Shown in pieces: positions 57,129 through 64,000 of a stretch of DNA of 64,000 bases. This DNA comes from Terasakiella sp. SH-1 (GTDB lineage: Bacteria; Pseudomonadota; Alphaproteobacteria; Rhodospirillales; Terasakiellaceae): NCBI RefSeq assembly GCF_004564135.1, contig NZ_CP038255.1, positions 218,501-282,500 on the forward strand, written 5' to 3'. The translations under genes were made by a program, and so were the position numbers. The notes below the pieces were generated by a model. The model did no database searches and was not told the DNA's origin. It saw only the letters and a program-made list of their open reading frames with translations. Positions within the stretch are counted from its first letter, which is position 1, and every line of letters starts with the position of its first letter.

Positions 57129-58490
57129 TTAACCTTCGCGCTCTGCCTTAATGGCTTCAGACAGCAGGAAGGCCATTTCCAGGGCCTGATTGGCGTTCAG
57201 GCGTGGGTCACATTGGGTGTGGTAGCGATCACCCAGATCGCCTTCTTTCACTTCATAGGTCCCGCCGACACATTCTGTCACGTCTTGGCCGGTCATTTCG
57301 AAGTGAACACCACCAGCATGTGTGCCTGCTGCTTTATGGGCGGCAAAGAAGCCTTTGACTTCGCCCAGGATACGGTCGAAGTGACGGGTCTTATAACCGC
57401 CTTCCGCAGAAACCGTATTGCCATGCATCGGGTCACAAGACCACACCACATGACGACCTTCGGCTTTGACGCGTTCCAGAAGCGGCAGGAGACCATCTTC
57501 GATTTTACCATCGCCCATACGAGTGATCAGGGTCAGTTTACCGGCTTCGTTTTGTGGGTTGACCAGATCAATCAGTTCAATCAGCTCGTCCGGTGTCATG
57601 GTCGGGCCGACTTTACAGCCGATTGGGTTGGCAATGCCACGCATATATTCAATATGGGCTTCATCCAGCAAGCGTGTACGTTCGCCAATCCACAGCAGGT
57701 GGGCAGACGTGTCATACCATTCTTCGGTATCACGCGTGCTGTCCACACGGGTCATGGCTTGTTCGTAGTTCAGTAACAAGGCTTCGTGGGAAGTGTAGAA
57801 TTCAGTTTCGCGCAAAGACGGTGTTGTCTCGCCATTGATGCCACAGGCATCCATGAAGGACAGCGCATCGGAAATACGCTGGGACAGGTCTTTGTAACGT
57901 TCGCCTTCCGGTGTGCCGGAAACAAAACCCAGGTTCCATGTGTGGACCTTGTTCAGGTTGGCATAGCCCCCTTGAGCCAGTGCACGCAGCAGGTTCAGGG
58001 TCGAAGCAGACTGGTTGTACATCTGGATCAAACGATCCGGGTCCGGAATGCGGGCCTCTTCTGTGAACTCGATACCATTGACCGCATCACCGCGGTAGCT
58101 CGGCAGGGTCACATCGCCTTGTGTTTCCACATCACTGGAGCGCGGCTTGGCAAATTGACCTGCCATACGACCAACCTTAACGATTGGGCAAGAGGCACCA
58201 AAGGTTAAAACCACAGCCATTTGCAGCAGCACGCGGAAGGTGTCGCGGATGTTGTTCGGGTGGAAGTCCGTAAAGGATTCAGCGCAGTCACCGCCTTGGA
58301 GCAAGAAGCCGTTGCCCATGGCAACCTGGCCCAGTTCCATCTTGAGGCGGCGAGCTTCTCCGGCAAAGACCAGCGGAGGATAAGAAGACAGAGTTTCTTC
58401 AACCTGTTTTACCTTCGCTTCGTCCGTATAGGTCGGGACCTGACGGATCGGTTTTGCGCGCCAACTGTCGGGGGTCCAAGTGTTTGCCAT
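57129..58490 (-). CDS. aroG: class II 3-deoxy-7-phosphoheptulonate synthase (DAHP synthase)
   Basis: First enzyme of the shikimate pathway, condensing phosphoenolpyruvate and erythrose-4-phosphate. The 453-residue protein is a plant-like class II enzyme, with [19 protein letters not shown], the metal/substrate region [28 protein letters not shown] and the C-terminal [18 protein letters not shown] and [19 protein letters not shown] 58490 has AGGATT upstream; an in-frame ATG at 58511 is less likely. It is flanked by terminators and so appears monocistronic. Confidence 0.96.
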   Translation of the reverse strand: MANTWTPDSWRAKPIRQVPTYTDEAKVKQVEETLSSYPPLVFAGEARRLKMELGQVAMGNGFLLQGGDCAESFTDFHPNNIRDTFRVLLQMAVVLTFGASCPIVKVGRMAGQFAKPRSSDVETQGDVTLPSYRGDAVNGIEFTEEARIPDPDRLIQMYNQSASTLNLLRALAQGGYANLNKVHTWNLGFVSGTPEGERYKDLSQRISDALSFMDACGINGETTPSLRETEFYTSHEALLLNYEQAMTRVDSTRDTEEWYDTSAHLLWIGERTRLLDEAHIEYMRGIANPIGCKVGPTMTPDELIELIDLVNPQNEAGKLTLITRMGDGKIEDGLLPLLERVKAEGRHVVWSCDPMHGNTVSAEGGYKTRHFDRILGEVKGFFAAHKAAGTHAGGVHFEMTGQDVTECVGGTYEVKEGDLGDRYHTQCDPRLNANQALEMAFLLSEAIKAEREG

Positions 58491-58611
58491 GATAGGAATC
58501 CTTAAATTCATCTGTTCTTAAAAAATCTAGAACTTCCCGTATAAAAGGGAATCGTTAAGATTTCCAGAAGAAAACGGACCGGGAATGTGAAAATTGCGTG
58601 AAAAGGCCAAT

Positions 58612-58645
58612 AAAAAACACCCTGACATAAACCATATCAGGGTGC
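58612..58645 (-). terminator. terminator downstream of the triple-barrel protein gene
   Basis: On the minus strand GCACCCTGA pairs with TCAGGGTG and is followed by a T-run. It lies 30 bp after the stop of the outer-membrane protein gene. Confidence 0.85.
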
Positions 58646-58674
58646 TTAGAAATCTTGAAAAAAGAACTTTGGGT

Positions 58675-60438
58675 TTAGAACTGTTTGTAAAGACCCAAAG
58701 AAATATTATGAACATCAGACTTACCGGAGTCATCAACGCTCTGGTTCACACCTGATTCTCGACCCAGGTTCGGCAGGAAGTCCCAGTTTGCACGCAAGCC
58801 AAAGCTCTCGTTAAGTGCGTATTTTGCACCCAGACCAACGGTCCAGCCTGTGCCTTTATCGCGTTCAACAACATTTGCACCTGCATCGTCCTGTTCACGG
58901 CCAACCTGCCATGCGGTTAAACCTGCCTTGGCAAATGGGACAAAGCGTTCTGTCATCGGGATGCTGTATGTGGCGCTCAGGCTCCCAACTGCGGCTTCGG
59001 CACGTTCGTTGGAGTTATCGTCATCAACAGATTTACCCAGATCCGCATAGGCGGCTTCGATACCGTAGGTTTCATTAAACTGATAACCGATAATGGCTTG
59101 ATACGACAGGTCTCGACCTGTGTCATAGTCGCTGGATGCGCCTTCAAAGCCGTTATATTCAGATAGGCCGATGGTCCCGGCCACATAGATGCCATCATTA
59201 TCCACATTTTGAAGTGGTGTGACGTCTTCGCGGCGCATGGGGCTGATGTGGTACATCAGGTTCAAGCCCAAAACAGAAACAGACGCTTCCCCAACAGGCT
59301 CCAAACCATCAGCAAGTTTGGTGATATTGCCCAGATCAGGGTAGAAGTCATAGTTGGCGCGCAGACTGAACTGGTTATCAATCTGATAGCTGGCCCCTAA
59401 GCCAACGGAATAGCTGTAACCATTGTCTTTGTAACGTCTGTTTGACTGATCCATATCAGTACGAGTCATACTGTATTTAACCAGTCCGGCCTTACCCAAC
59501 AGGGCAAAACGTTCTGTGACAGGAAGGGTACCAACAAGATCAGCATTCCACATGGTCAGGTCAATGGTGTCCAGAGGGTAATCCTCATAAACCATATACT
59601 GGCCCAGATCGCGATATCCAGCTTCGACGGCAAGGTAGCTGTTATATTGATAGCCGAAGAAACCTTGCCAGGTCATTTCAGTGTCTTGGGCTTCGTTTTC
59701 GGGGTTTTGGTTTTCACAGCCTGCATCGCTTTCATCACAGATGCGGCCGTCAAAATCGGCCACAGCCAAACCTCCGCCCACATAAAAACCACTGTCGCTA
59801 CCTTGACCAAGCGGAGCAACCTCTTCGAAAGGACGATCGCCATGGAGAATAAGGTTTAAGCTTACGCTGTCGTTATTCAAGACACCTGTTGCCTTTGTTC
59901 CACCGTGAATTCCTGCCATCTCTTCATAATGATCCCAGGCAGCACGAAGGGTCAGGTTTTCATCCATCTGATAATCCAGACCCAAGCCGACGGTCAGGTC
60001 TGCAGAGCGTTTTTTGTCGATCCCTGGATCACCACCACCGTCAACCAGTTTGGATGTGACAAAAGCCGCACCAATCTTACCATAGCTGGTGAACTGGGAG
60101 GTTAAGGGCACACGGCCTAAGGCATTGAGTTCCCAAGCCTTTGCTTCAAATGTGTCATAGAATTGGTCATCGTCATGGCCTTTACCCATAGAGATAAAGC
60201 CCCCCTCAATGGCAAAATGAGGGTTGATGTTGTATCCAACAAAGGCTTTGAGCGTTGCCCCTTCTGAACCGATGACAGCATCAGCAGCAGCGCTTTCTGC
60301 TTCACCGCCAGAGAATTTTGGGATACCGATACCTGCCCCAATATACAAATCTTTTGGTAATAGACTCTCATCTGCATAAGATGCCGATGTCGCAAGCACC
60401 AACAGGCTTGCCCCAAGAAGAAAACGATTCTTGTTCAT
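58675..60438 (-). CDS. outer-membrane protein with three tandem OmpA-like beta-barrel modules
   Basis: A 587-residue protein with signal peptide (MNKNRFLLGASLLVLATSASYA) and C-terminal KQF. It consists of three similar units of about 185-195 residues, each starting with a glycine-rich strand (LYIGAGIGIPKFSGGE, FYVGGGLAVADFDGR, IYVAGTIGLSEYNGFE) and including GYNINPHFAIEGGF, GYQYNSYLAVEAGYRDLG or GYQFNETYGIEAAYADLG. Each unit is the size of one eight-stranded OmpA-type barrel. Whether it folds into three barrels or one large barrel cannot be told. The internal duplication suggests recent or maintained repeat expansion. Confidence 0.85.
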   Translation of the reverse strand: MNKNRFLLGASLLVLATSASYADESLLPKDLYIGAGIGIPKFSGGEAESAAADAVIGSEGATLKAFVGYNINPHFAIEGGFISMGKGHDDDQFYDTFEAKAWELNALGRVPLTSQFTSYGKIGAAFVTSKLVDGGGDPGIDKKRSADLTVGLGLDYQMDENLTLRAAWDHYEEMAGIHGGTKATGVLNNDSVSLNLILHGDRPFEEVAPLGQGSDSGFYVGGGLAVADFDGRICDESDAGCENQNPENEAQDTEMTWQGFFGYQYNSYLAVEAGYRDLGQYMVYEDYPLDTIDLTMWNADLVGTLPVTERFALLGKAGLVKYSMTRTDMDQSNRRYKDNGYSYSVGLGASYQIDNQFSLRANYDFYPDLGNITKLADGLEPVGEASVSVLGLNLMYHISPMRREDVTPLQNVDNDGIYVAGTIGLSEYNGFEGASSDYDTGRDLSYQAIIGYQFNETYGIEAAYADLGKSVDDDNSNERAEAAVGSLSATYSIPMTERFVPFAKAGLTAWQVGREQDDAGANVVERDKGTGWTVGLGAKYALNESFGLRANWDFLPNLGRESGVNQSVDDSGKSDVHNISLGLYKQF

Positions 60439-60618
60439 TCTATAACCCCAATTCAGAATTGCATGTTTGGAAAATCTCTAATTCATATCAAGGCAAGAGT
60501 CAATTTAATTACAGTCAGGATTGGTTGTAAGTTATTGAAATGAAAATATTTTTCTATTTTAGGTGGTGATTGGCGCGGTGCATTCCCGCCTTTTTGCTTC
60601 TCTCAGGTTGATTAAGTT

Positions 60619-60654
60619 GAAAAAAGGCAGCTATAGTTAAAAAAACATGCTGCC
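60619..60654 (-). terminator. terminator downstream of gor
   Basis: On the minus strand GGCAGC and GCTGCC flank a 17-base loop and are followed by six Ts, about 60 bp after the glutathione reductase stop. It ends the prx-grx-gor set. Confidence 0.8.
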
Positions 60655-60711
60655 TAATTCATTTAGGGAATCGCCCTTTAACTTAAGGGGATATGTTGAT
60701 GACGTTCTCTG

Positions 60712-62067
60712 TTAAGGCCGCTTCTCACGCATGGTGACAAATTCCTCAGCCGCACTGGGGTGAATGCCGATGGTGGCGTCAAACTGGGCTTTGGTGGCCC
60801 CACATTTCATGGCGATGCCAATGCCTTGCATAATCTCAGCCGCATCTGGTCCCATCATGTGCGCCCCGATCACCTTGTCACTGACCGGATCAACAATCAG
60901 TTTCATGAAGGTGCGCTCATCACGTCCTGAGAGCGTATGTTTCATCGCCTTGAAGCTGGAGGTATAAACATCTACACGTTCATAGCGCTCACGTGCCTGT
61001 GCTTCGGTCAGGCCAACCACGCCGAGGGGCGGTTGGGAAAAGACTGCGGACGGAATATTGTCGTAATCCACACTGTTGCGATCTGCGCCATAGAGATGTT
61101 CGACCAGAGCCATACCTTCGGCCAATGCTACAGGGGTCAGGCAGACACGGTCTGTGACATCACCAATGGCATAGATGCTGTCTACATTTGTCTTATAGTT
61201 ACGATCTACCTTGATTGCACCGCCATCAGAGATGTCTACCCCGATATTTTCAAGGCCAAGTCCGTCGATTTTGGGTTTGCGCCCTGTGGCATACATGATG
61301 GCATCGGTTTCAATGGTTTCGCCATCACCCAGGACAATTTCATAATGATTGTCTTTTTTAGTGATGCACTGCACGGTGGTTGATCCCATGATGTTAATGC
61401 CGCGCTTGGTCATTTCACGTTCCAGCTCAGATCGCAGGTCATCATCAAAGCCACGCAGGATACGGTCTGCACGGATGATTTCTGTGACTTCTGCGCCCAT
61501 GCCTGCAAAAATTCCGGCAAATTCGACAGCGATATAGCCTCCGCCGACGATGACGATGCGACGGGGCAGTTCGGCCAGATCAAGCGCTTCGTTGGAGGTA
61601 ATGGCATGCTCAATCCCTGGTACATTGGGCAAGGTCGGCCAGCCGCCAACGGCAATAATGATATTTTCGGCTGTATAGCGTTTACCGGCAACGTCGACGG
61701 TATGTTGATCCACAATTGTGCCACGCCCTTGCAGGGTCTCAACACCGTTGGAAGAGAGAATGTTGTTATAAATGCCGTTGAGGCGATCCAGTTCGCGATT
61801 TTTGGTCTCAATCAGTTTGGGCCAGTCGATTTTAGCATTTGTGCTACTCCAGCCAAACCCCTGAGAATCTTCAAAGGCAGAAGAATATTCAGAAGCATAG
61901 ACCAGCAGCTTTTTAGGGACACAGCCGCGCAGTACACATGTCCCGCCGACGCGATCTTCTTCACAAACGGCCACGCGCTTACCCTTTTGGGCTGCCATGC
62001 GTGAAGCGCGCACACCGCCGGAGCCGGCACCGATAACAAGAAGGTCATAATCATATTGCTGGGACAT
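60712..62067 (-). CDS. gor: glutathione-disulfide reductase
   Basis: NADPH-dependent flavoenzyme that regenerates glutathione. At 451 residues it has the family layout: FAD-binding LLVIGAGSGGVRASRMAAQ, redox-active cysteines C44 and C49 (GGTCVLRGCVPKKL), NAD(P)-binding IVIVGGGYIAVEFAG, and the C-terminal active-site His in TIGIHPSAAEEF. It is the third gene on the minus strand after a peroxiredoxin and a glutaredoxin, which together complete a glutathione-dependent peroxide pathway. Confidence 0.95.
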   Translation of the reverse strand: MSQQYDYDLLVIGAGSGGVRASRMAAQKGKRVAVCEEDRVGGTCVLRGCVPKKLLVYASEYSSAFEDSQGFGWSSTNAKIDWPKLIETKNRELDRLNGIYNNILSSNGVETLQGRGTIVDQHTVDVAGKRYTAENIIIAVGGWPTLPNVPGIEHAITSNEALDLAELPRRIVIVGGGYIAVEFAGIFAGMGAEVTEIIRADRILRGFDDDLRSELEREMTKRGINIMGSTTVQCITKKDNHYEIVLGDGETIETDAIMYATGRKPKIDGLGLENIGVDISDGGAIKVDRNYKTNVDSIYAIGDVTDRVCLTPVALAEGMALVEHLYGADRNSVDYDNIPSAVFSQPPLGVVGLTEAQARERYERVDVYTSSFKAMKHTLSGRDERTFMKLIVDPVSDKVIGAHMMGPDAAEIMQGIGIAMKCGATKAQFDATIGIHPSAAEEFVTMREKRP

Positions 62068-62134
62068 TTTTAGCCTCTATTTCTATATCAATTAGGAGTC
62101 AAGATAAGCGGTTCTTTACGGTCGTCAAGCGAGG

Positions 62135-62380
62135 TTATTTTTTAAGCTTGGCAAAAATTGGTTCTTTATGGGCATCCAATACATCAAAGCCGCCGATTAA
62201 ATGACCATCAATGATGATTTGTGGAACGGTGCGGGCCTCTGGCAGGCGTTCCTGCATTTCCTTGAATTTAGCCACGCTGCTGACATCATGTTCAATATAG
62301 TCAACATCATTTTCCTGAAACAGGGCTTTGGCCTTTTGGCAGAAGATACAGCTTTCTTTGGTATAGATTTCAACAGCCAT
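62135..62380 (-). CDS. grxC: glutaredoxin 3
   Basis: Small thioredoxin-fold oxidoreductase, 81 residues. The active site is C11-IF-C14 (CIFC) instead of the usual CPYC. TVPQIIIDGHLIGGFDVL carries the cis-Pro and glutathione-binding residues. The start follows AAAGGAAAC. It lies between the peroxiredoxin and glutathione reductase genes with gaps of 84 and 67 bp. Confidence 0.95.
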   Translation of the reverse strand: MAVEIYTKESCIFCQKAKALFQENDVDYIEHDVSSVAKFKEMQERLPEARTVPQIIIDGHLIGGFDVLDAHKEPIFAKLKK

Positions 62381-62464
62381 GAGATGTTTCCTTTGTTCAA
62401 AAGTAAAAGAGGAAGGGGCTAGGGGTAAGGGGGCGGGGATGCCCCTTCCTCTTGGGGAAGAACC

Positions 62465-62989
62465 TTAGCGGTTCTTGAGATAGTTTAACATTGTATCTGC
62501 ATCAGACACTTCAAACGGATCAGTTGGGCAGTTGTCGGAAAAACCGTCTTCAGAGAATAGTTGTTTAATCTCGCCATTTTCCACATACATGGAATAACGC
62601 CAGGAACGCATGCCGAAACCAAGGTTGGATTTATCAACCAGCATGCCCATCTTGCGGGTGAATTCTGCATTGCCGTCAGGCAGCATGAAGACGTTTTTAC
62701 GCCCCAGTTTCAGGCCCCATTGGTACATGACGAAAGCGTCGTTGACAGACAGGCAGATGATTTCATCGACGCCTTGGGCTTTCAGCTCATCATAAAGTTC
62801 TTCAAAACGCGGCAGGTGGGTGGAAGAACAAGTTGGTGTGAAGGCACCGGGCAGGGCAAAGACAACGACATTTTTACCGTCAAAGATTTCAGCGCTTGTC
62901 AGGTCTTTCCATTCAAATGGATTGTCCCCTTCCAGGGCATCATTGCGTACGCGGGTTTTGAAAGTTACGTCAGGAACACGGTTTTGCAT
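62465..62989 (-). CDS. peroxiredoxin, Prx5-like
   Basis: A 174-residue peroxiredoxin of the AhpC/TSA (PrxV) family. The peroxidatic cysteine is C54 in LPGAFTPTCSSTHLP; the resolving Arg lies in GMRSWRYSMYVENGEI. In several bacteria this enzyme is fused to glutaredoxin; here the two are adjacent genes, so glutathione via Grx is the likely reductant. The start has GGAGATAA upstream. A glutathione reductase follows. Confidence 0.94.
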   Translation of the reverse strand: MQNRVPDVTFKTRVRNDALEGDNPFEWKDLTSAEIFDGKNVVVFALPGAFTPTCSSTHLPRFEELYDELKAQGVDEIICLSVNDAFVMYQWGLKLGRKNVFMLPDGNAEFTRKMGMLVDKSNLGFGMRSWRYSMYVENGEIKQLFSEDGFSDNCPTDPFEVSDADTMLNYLKNR

Positions 62990-63170
62990 GTCTTTATCTC
63001 CAAAGTATGTGTCTGTGTTTGTGTCTGAAAAGGAAGATAGGGGAGTTCGTAAAATTAGTAAAATGAGTTATTTTTATCATATTGATAGGTTTTTTCTATT
63101 AATGAAAGAGGTTCCTTAAAAAGGCGCAATCCGCTAGTGTTTGCAACAGTCAACAGGGCGGAGAAAACGG

Positions 63171-64000
63171 ATGATGAATTGGAAAGACCTGCTTTCAAGT
63201 GGCCGCATCGGGGTGAGTGGGGCAAGTGCCGGTGGGCGTGAAGAGAGCCCGTTTCTACTGGATCTGGACCGGATTACCTTTTCCTCTTTTTTCCGTCGTT
63301 TGCAGGATAAAACACAAGTCCACCCTTTGTCAGAAGGTGCACGGGTGCGTTCGCGCCTGACACATAGTATCGAAGTGGCTTCTGTTGGCCGCTCGCTTGG
63401 TTTTGGGGTGGGGCGTCAATTGATTGAGAGCGGCACTGATATTCCTGAACATATCACACCGCATGACTTTGGTTATATCGTGCAGGTTGCCTGTTTATCC
63501 CATGATATTGGCAACCCCCCGTTTGGGCATGCAGGGGAATCTGCCATTGGGCAGTGGTTTAAAGATAATGCAGAGACTGTATTTGATAAAACGATGACAG
63601 CCCCACAAAAAGCTGATTTGACAAGTTTTGAAGGCAATGCACAGGGGTTTCGTATTCTCAATAAACTGGATTATTTCCGTGCAGAAGGCGGTTTTCGCAT
63701 GTCCTATGCCACATTAGGGGCCTTTACCAAATATCCGGGGGATGCATCTGAGAAATCCGTTTCTGTGATTGAGGCAAAAAAGGCAGGTTTTTGTCAGGCT
63801 GAAAAAGAAATTTTTTCACAAGTGGCAGATCGTCTGGGGCTTATTCAACATGGCACAGAAAACCTGTGGTGTCGCCATCCGCTGGCTTATTTGATGGAGG
63901 CGGCTGACGACATTTGTTATCGCGTGGCTGATTTGGAGGATGGTGTGACGATGGAATGTGTGTCTTTTGAAGCCGTGGAACATTATCTCGCCCCCTTGGC
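63171..64000 (+). CDS. dgt: deoxyguanosinetriphosphate triphosphohydrolase-like protein (partial, cut at right edge)
   Basis: The first 276 codons of a dNTP triphosphohydrolase; the frame stays open to the window end. The HD-domain metal residues are H65 (SRLTHSIEVA) and the pair H111-D112 (CLSHDIGNPPFGH), with a further acidic residue in AADDICYRVADLEDG. GRREESPFLLDLDRITFSSF near the N-terminus is family typical. ATG 63171 has GGAG 7 nt upstream; ATG 63174 is equally possible. It is divergent from the peroxiredoxin gene, 181 bp away. The enzyme splits dNTPs, often dGTP, into nucleoside and triphosphate. The rest of the gene lies outside the window. Confidence 0.93.
   Translation, partial: MMNWKDLLSSGRIGVSGASAGGREESPFLLDLDRITFSSFFRRLQDKTQVHPLSEGARVRSRLTHSIEVASVGRSLGFGVGRQLIESGTDIPEHITPHDFGYIVQVACLSHDIGNPPFGHAGESAIGQWFKDNAETVFDKTMTAPQKADLTSFEGNAQGFRILNKLDYFRAEGGFRMSYATLGAFTKYPGDASEKSVSVIEAKKAGFCQAEKEIFSQVADRLGLIQHGTENLWCRHPLAYLMEAADDICYRVADLEDGVTMECVSFEAVEHYLAPL

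Noticed and set aside
1-64000. tRNA genes, rRNA genes, CRISPR arrays, prophage and full insertion sequences
   Set aside because: Reading both strands by eye showed no cloverleaf, spacer-repeat array, phage gene block or transposase frame; a tRNA or covariance-model scan was not possible here.

Overview
The window looks like chromosomal DNA of a moderately AT-rich alphaproteobacterium. The evidence is the Aap amino-acid ABC transporter, an F-ATPase zeta subunit (DUF1476), a class II DAHP synthase, the DUF3775 and TIGR04282/04283 families, and a complete periplasmic nitrate reductase operon. A marine Rhodospirillales relative (Terasakiella-like) is my best guess from gene content and base composition; it is inference, not a database result. 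No tRNA, rRNA, CRISPR array, prophage or transposase gene was seen. Genes are cut at both edges: a histidine kinase on the left and a dGTPase on the right.

Layout. 1-5.6 kb: a signalling cluster of histidine kinase end, HDOD response regulator, response regulator with a degenerate HD-GYP domain, a heme nitric-oxide sensor (H-NOX) and its hybrid kinase. 5.6-9.9 kb: pheT-pheS-rplT-rpmI. 10-11.8 kb: apaG, two hotdog thioesterases and a single-domain response regulator. 11.9-14.7 kb: mtnP-mtnA plus a class II aldolase, matching the methylthioadenosine DHAP shunt. 15.2-19.5 kb: aapJQMP. 19.6-21.6 kb: rnhB and two rSAM/selenodomain-associated transferases. 21.6-30.2 kb: a LuxR-type regulator, a NarX/PilJ-like sensor kinase and napFDAGHBC. 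30.4-37.6 kb: a YdiJ-like FAD/Fe-S dehydrogenase, an orphan membrane PAS protein, a lipid A deacylase-like protein, a DUF3775 protein and a chemoreceptor.

37.7-48.2 kb: a type I secretion island. A TolC homologue fused to a SPOR domain, an HlyD-type adaptor and an ABC exporter are divergent from two tandem paralogous FecR/RTX proteins that are presumably the exported substrates. This is the strongest candidate for an under-described system. 48.2-56.4 kb: bioA, the zeta subunit, a TANGO2-like protein, a GNAT enzyme separated from a YciI-like protein by a 269-bp MITE-like element, a DMT permease, and a divergent pair of solute symporter and CBS/DUF294 protein. 56.4-60.4 kb: a lipoprotein, class II DAHP synthase and an outer-membrane protein with three tandem beta-barrel modules. 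60.7-64 kb: a peroxiredoxin-glutaredoxin-glutathione reductase set and the start of dgt.

How the genes fit together. Nitrate respiration (nap and its likely regulators) and NO sensing (H-NOX) lie within about 20 kb, which suits a microaerobic or denitrifying lifestyle. About 45-70 bp double-hairpin palindromic repeats recur at gene ends in at least five places.
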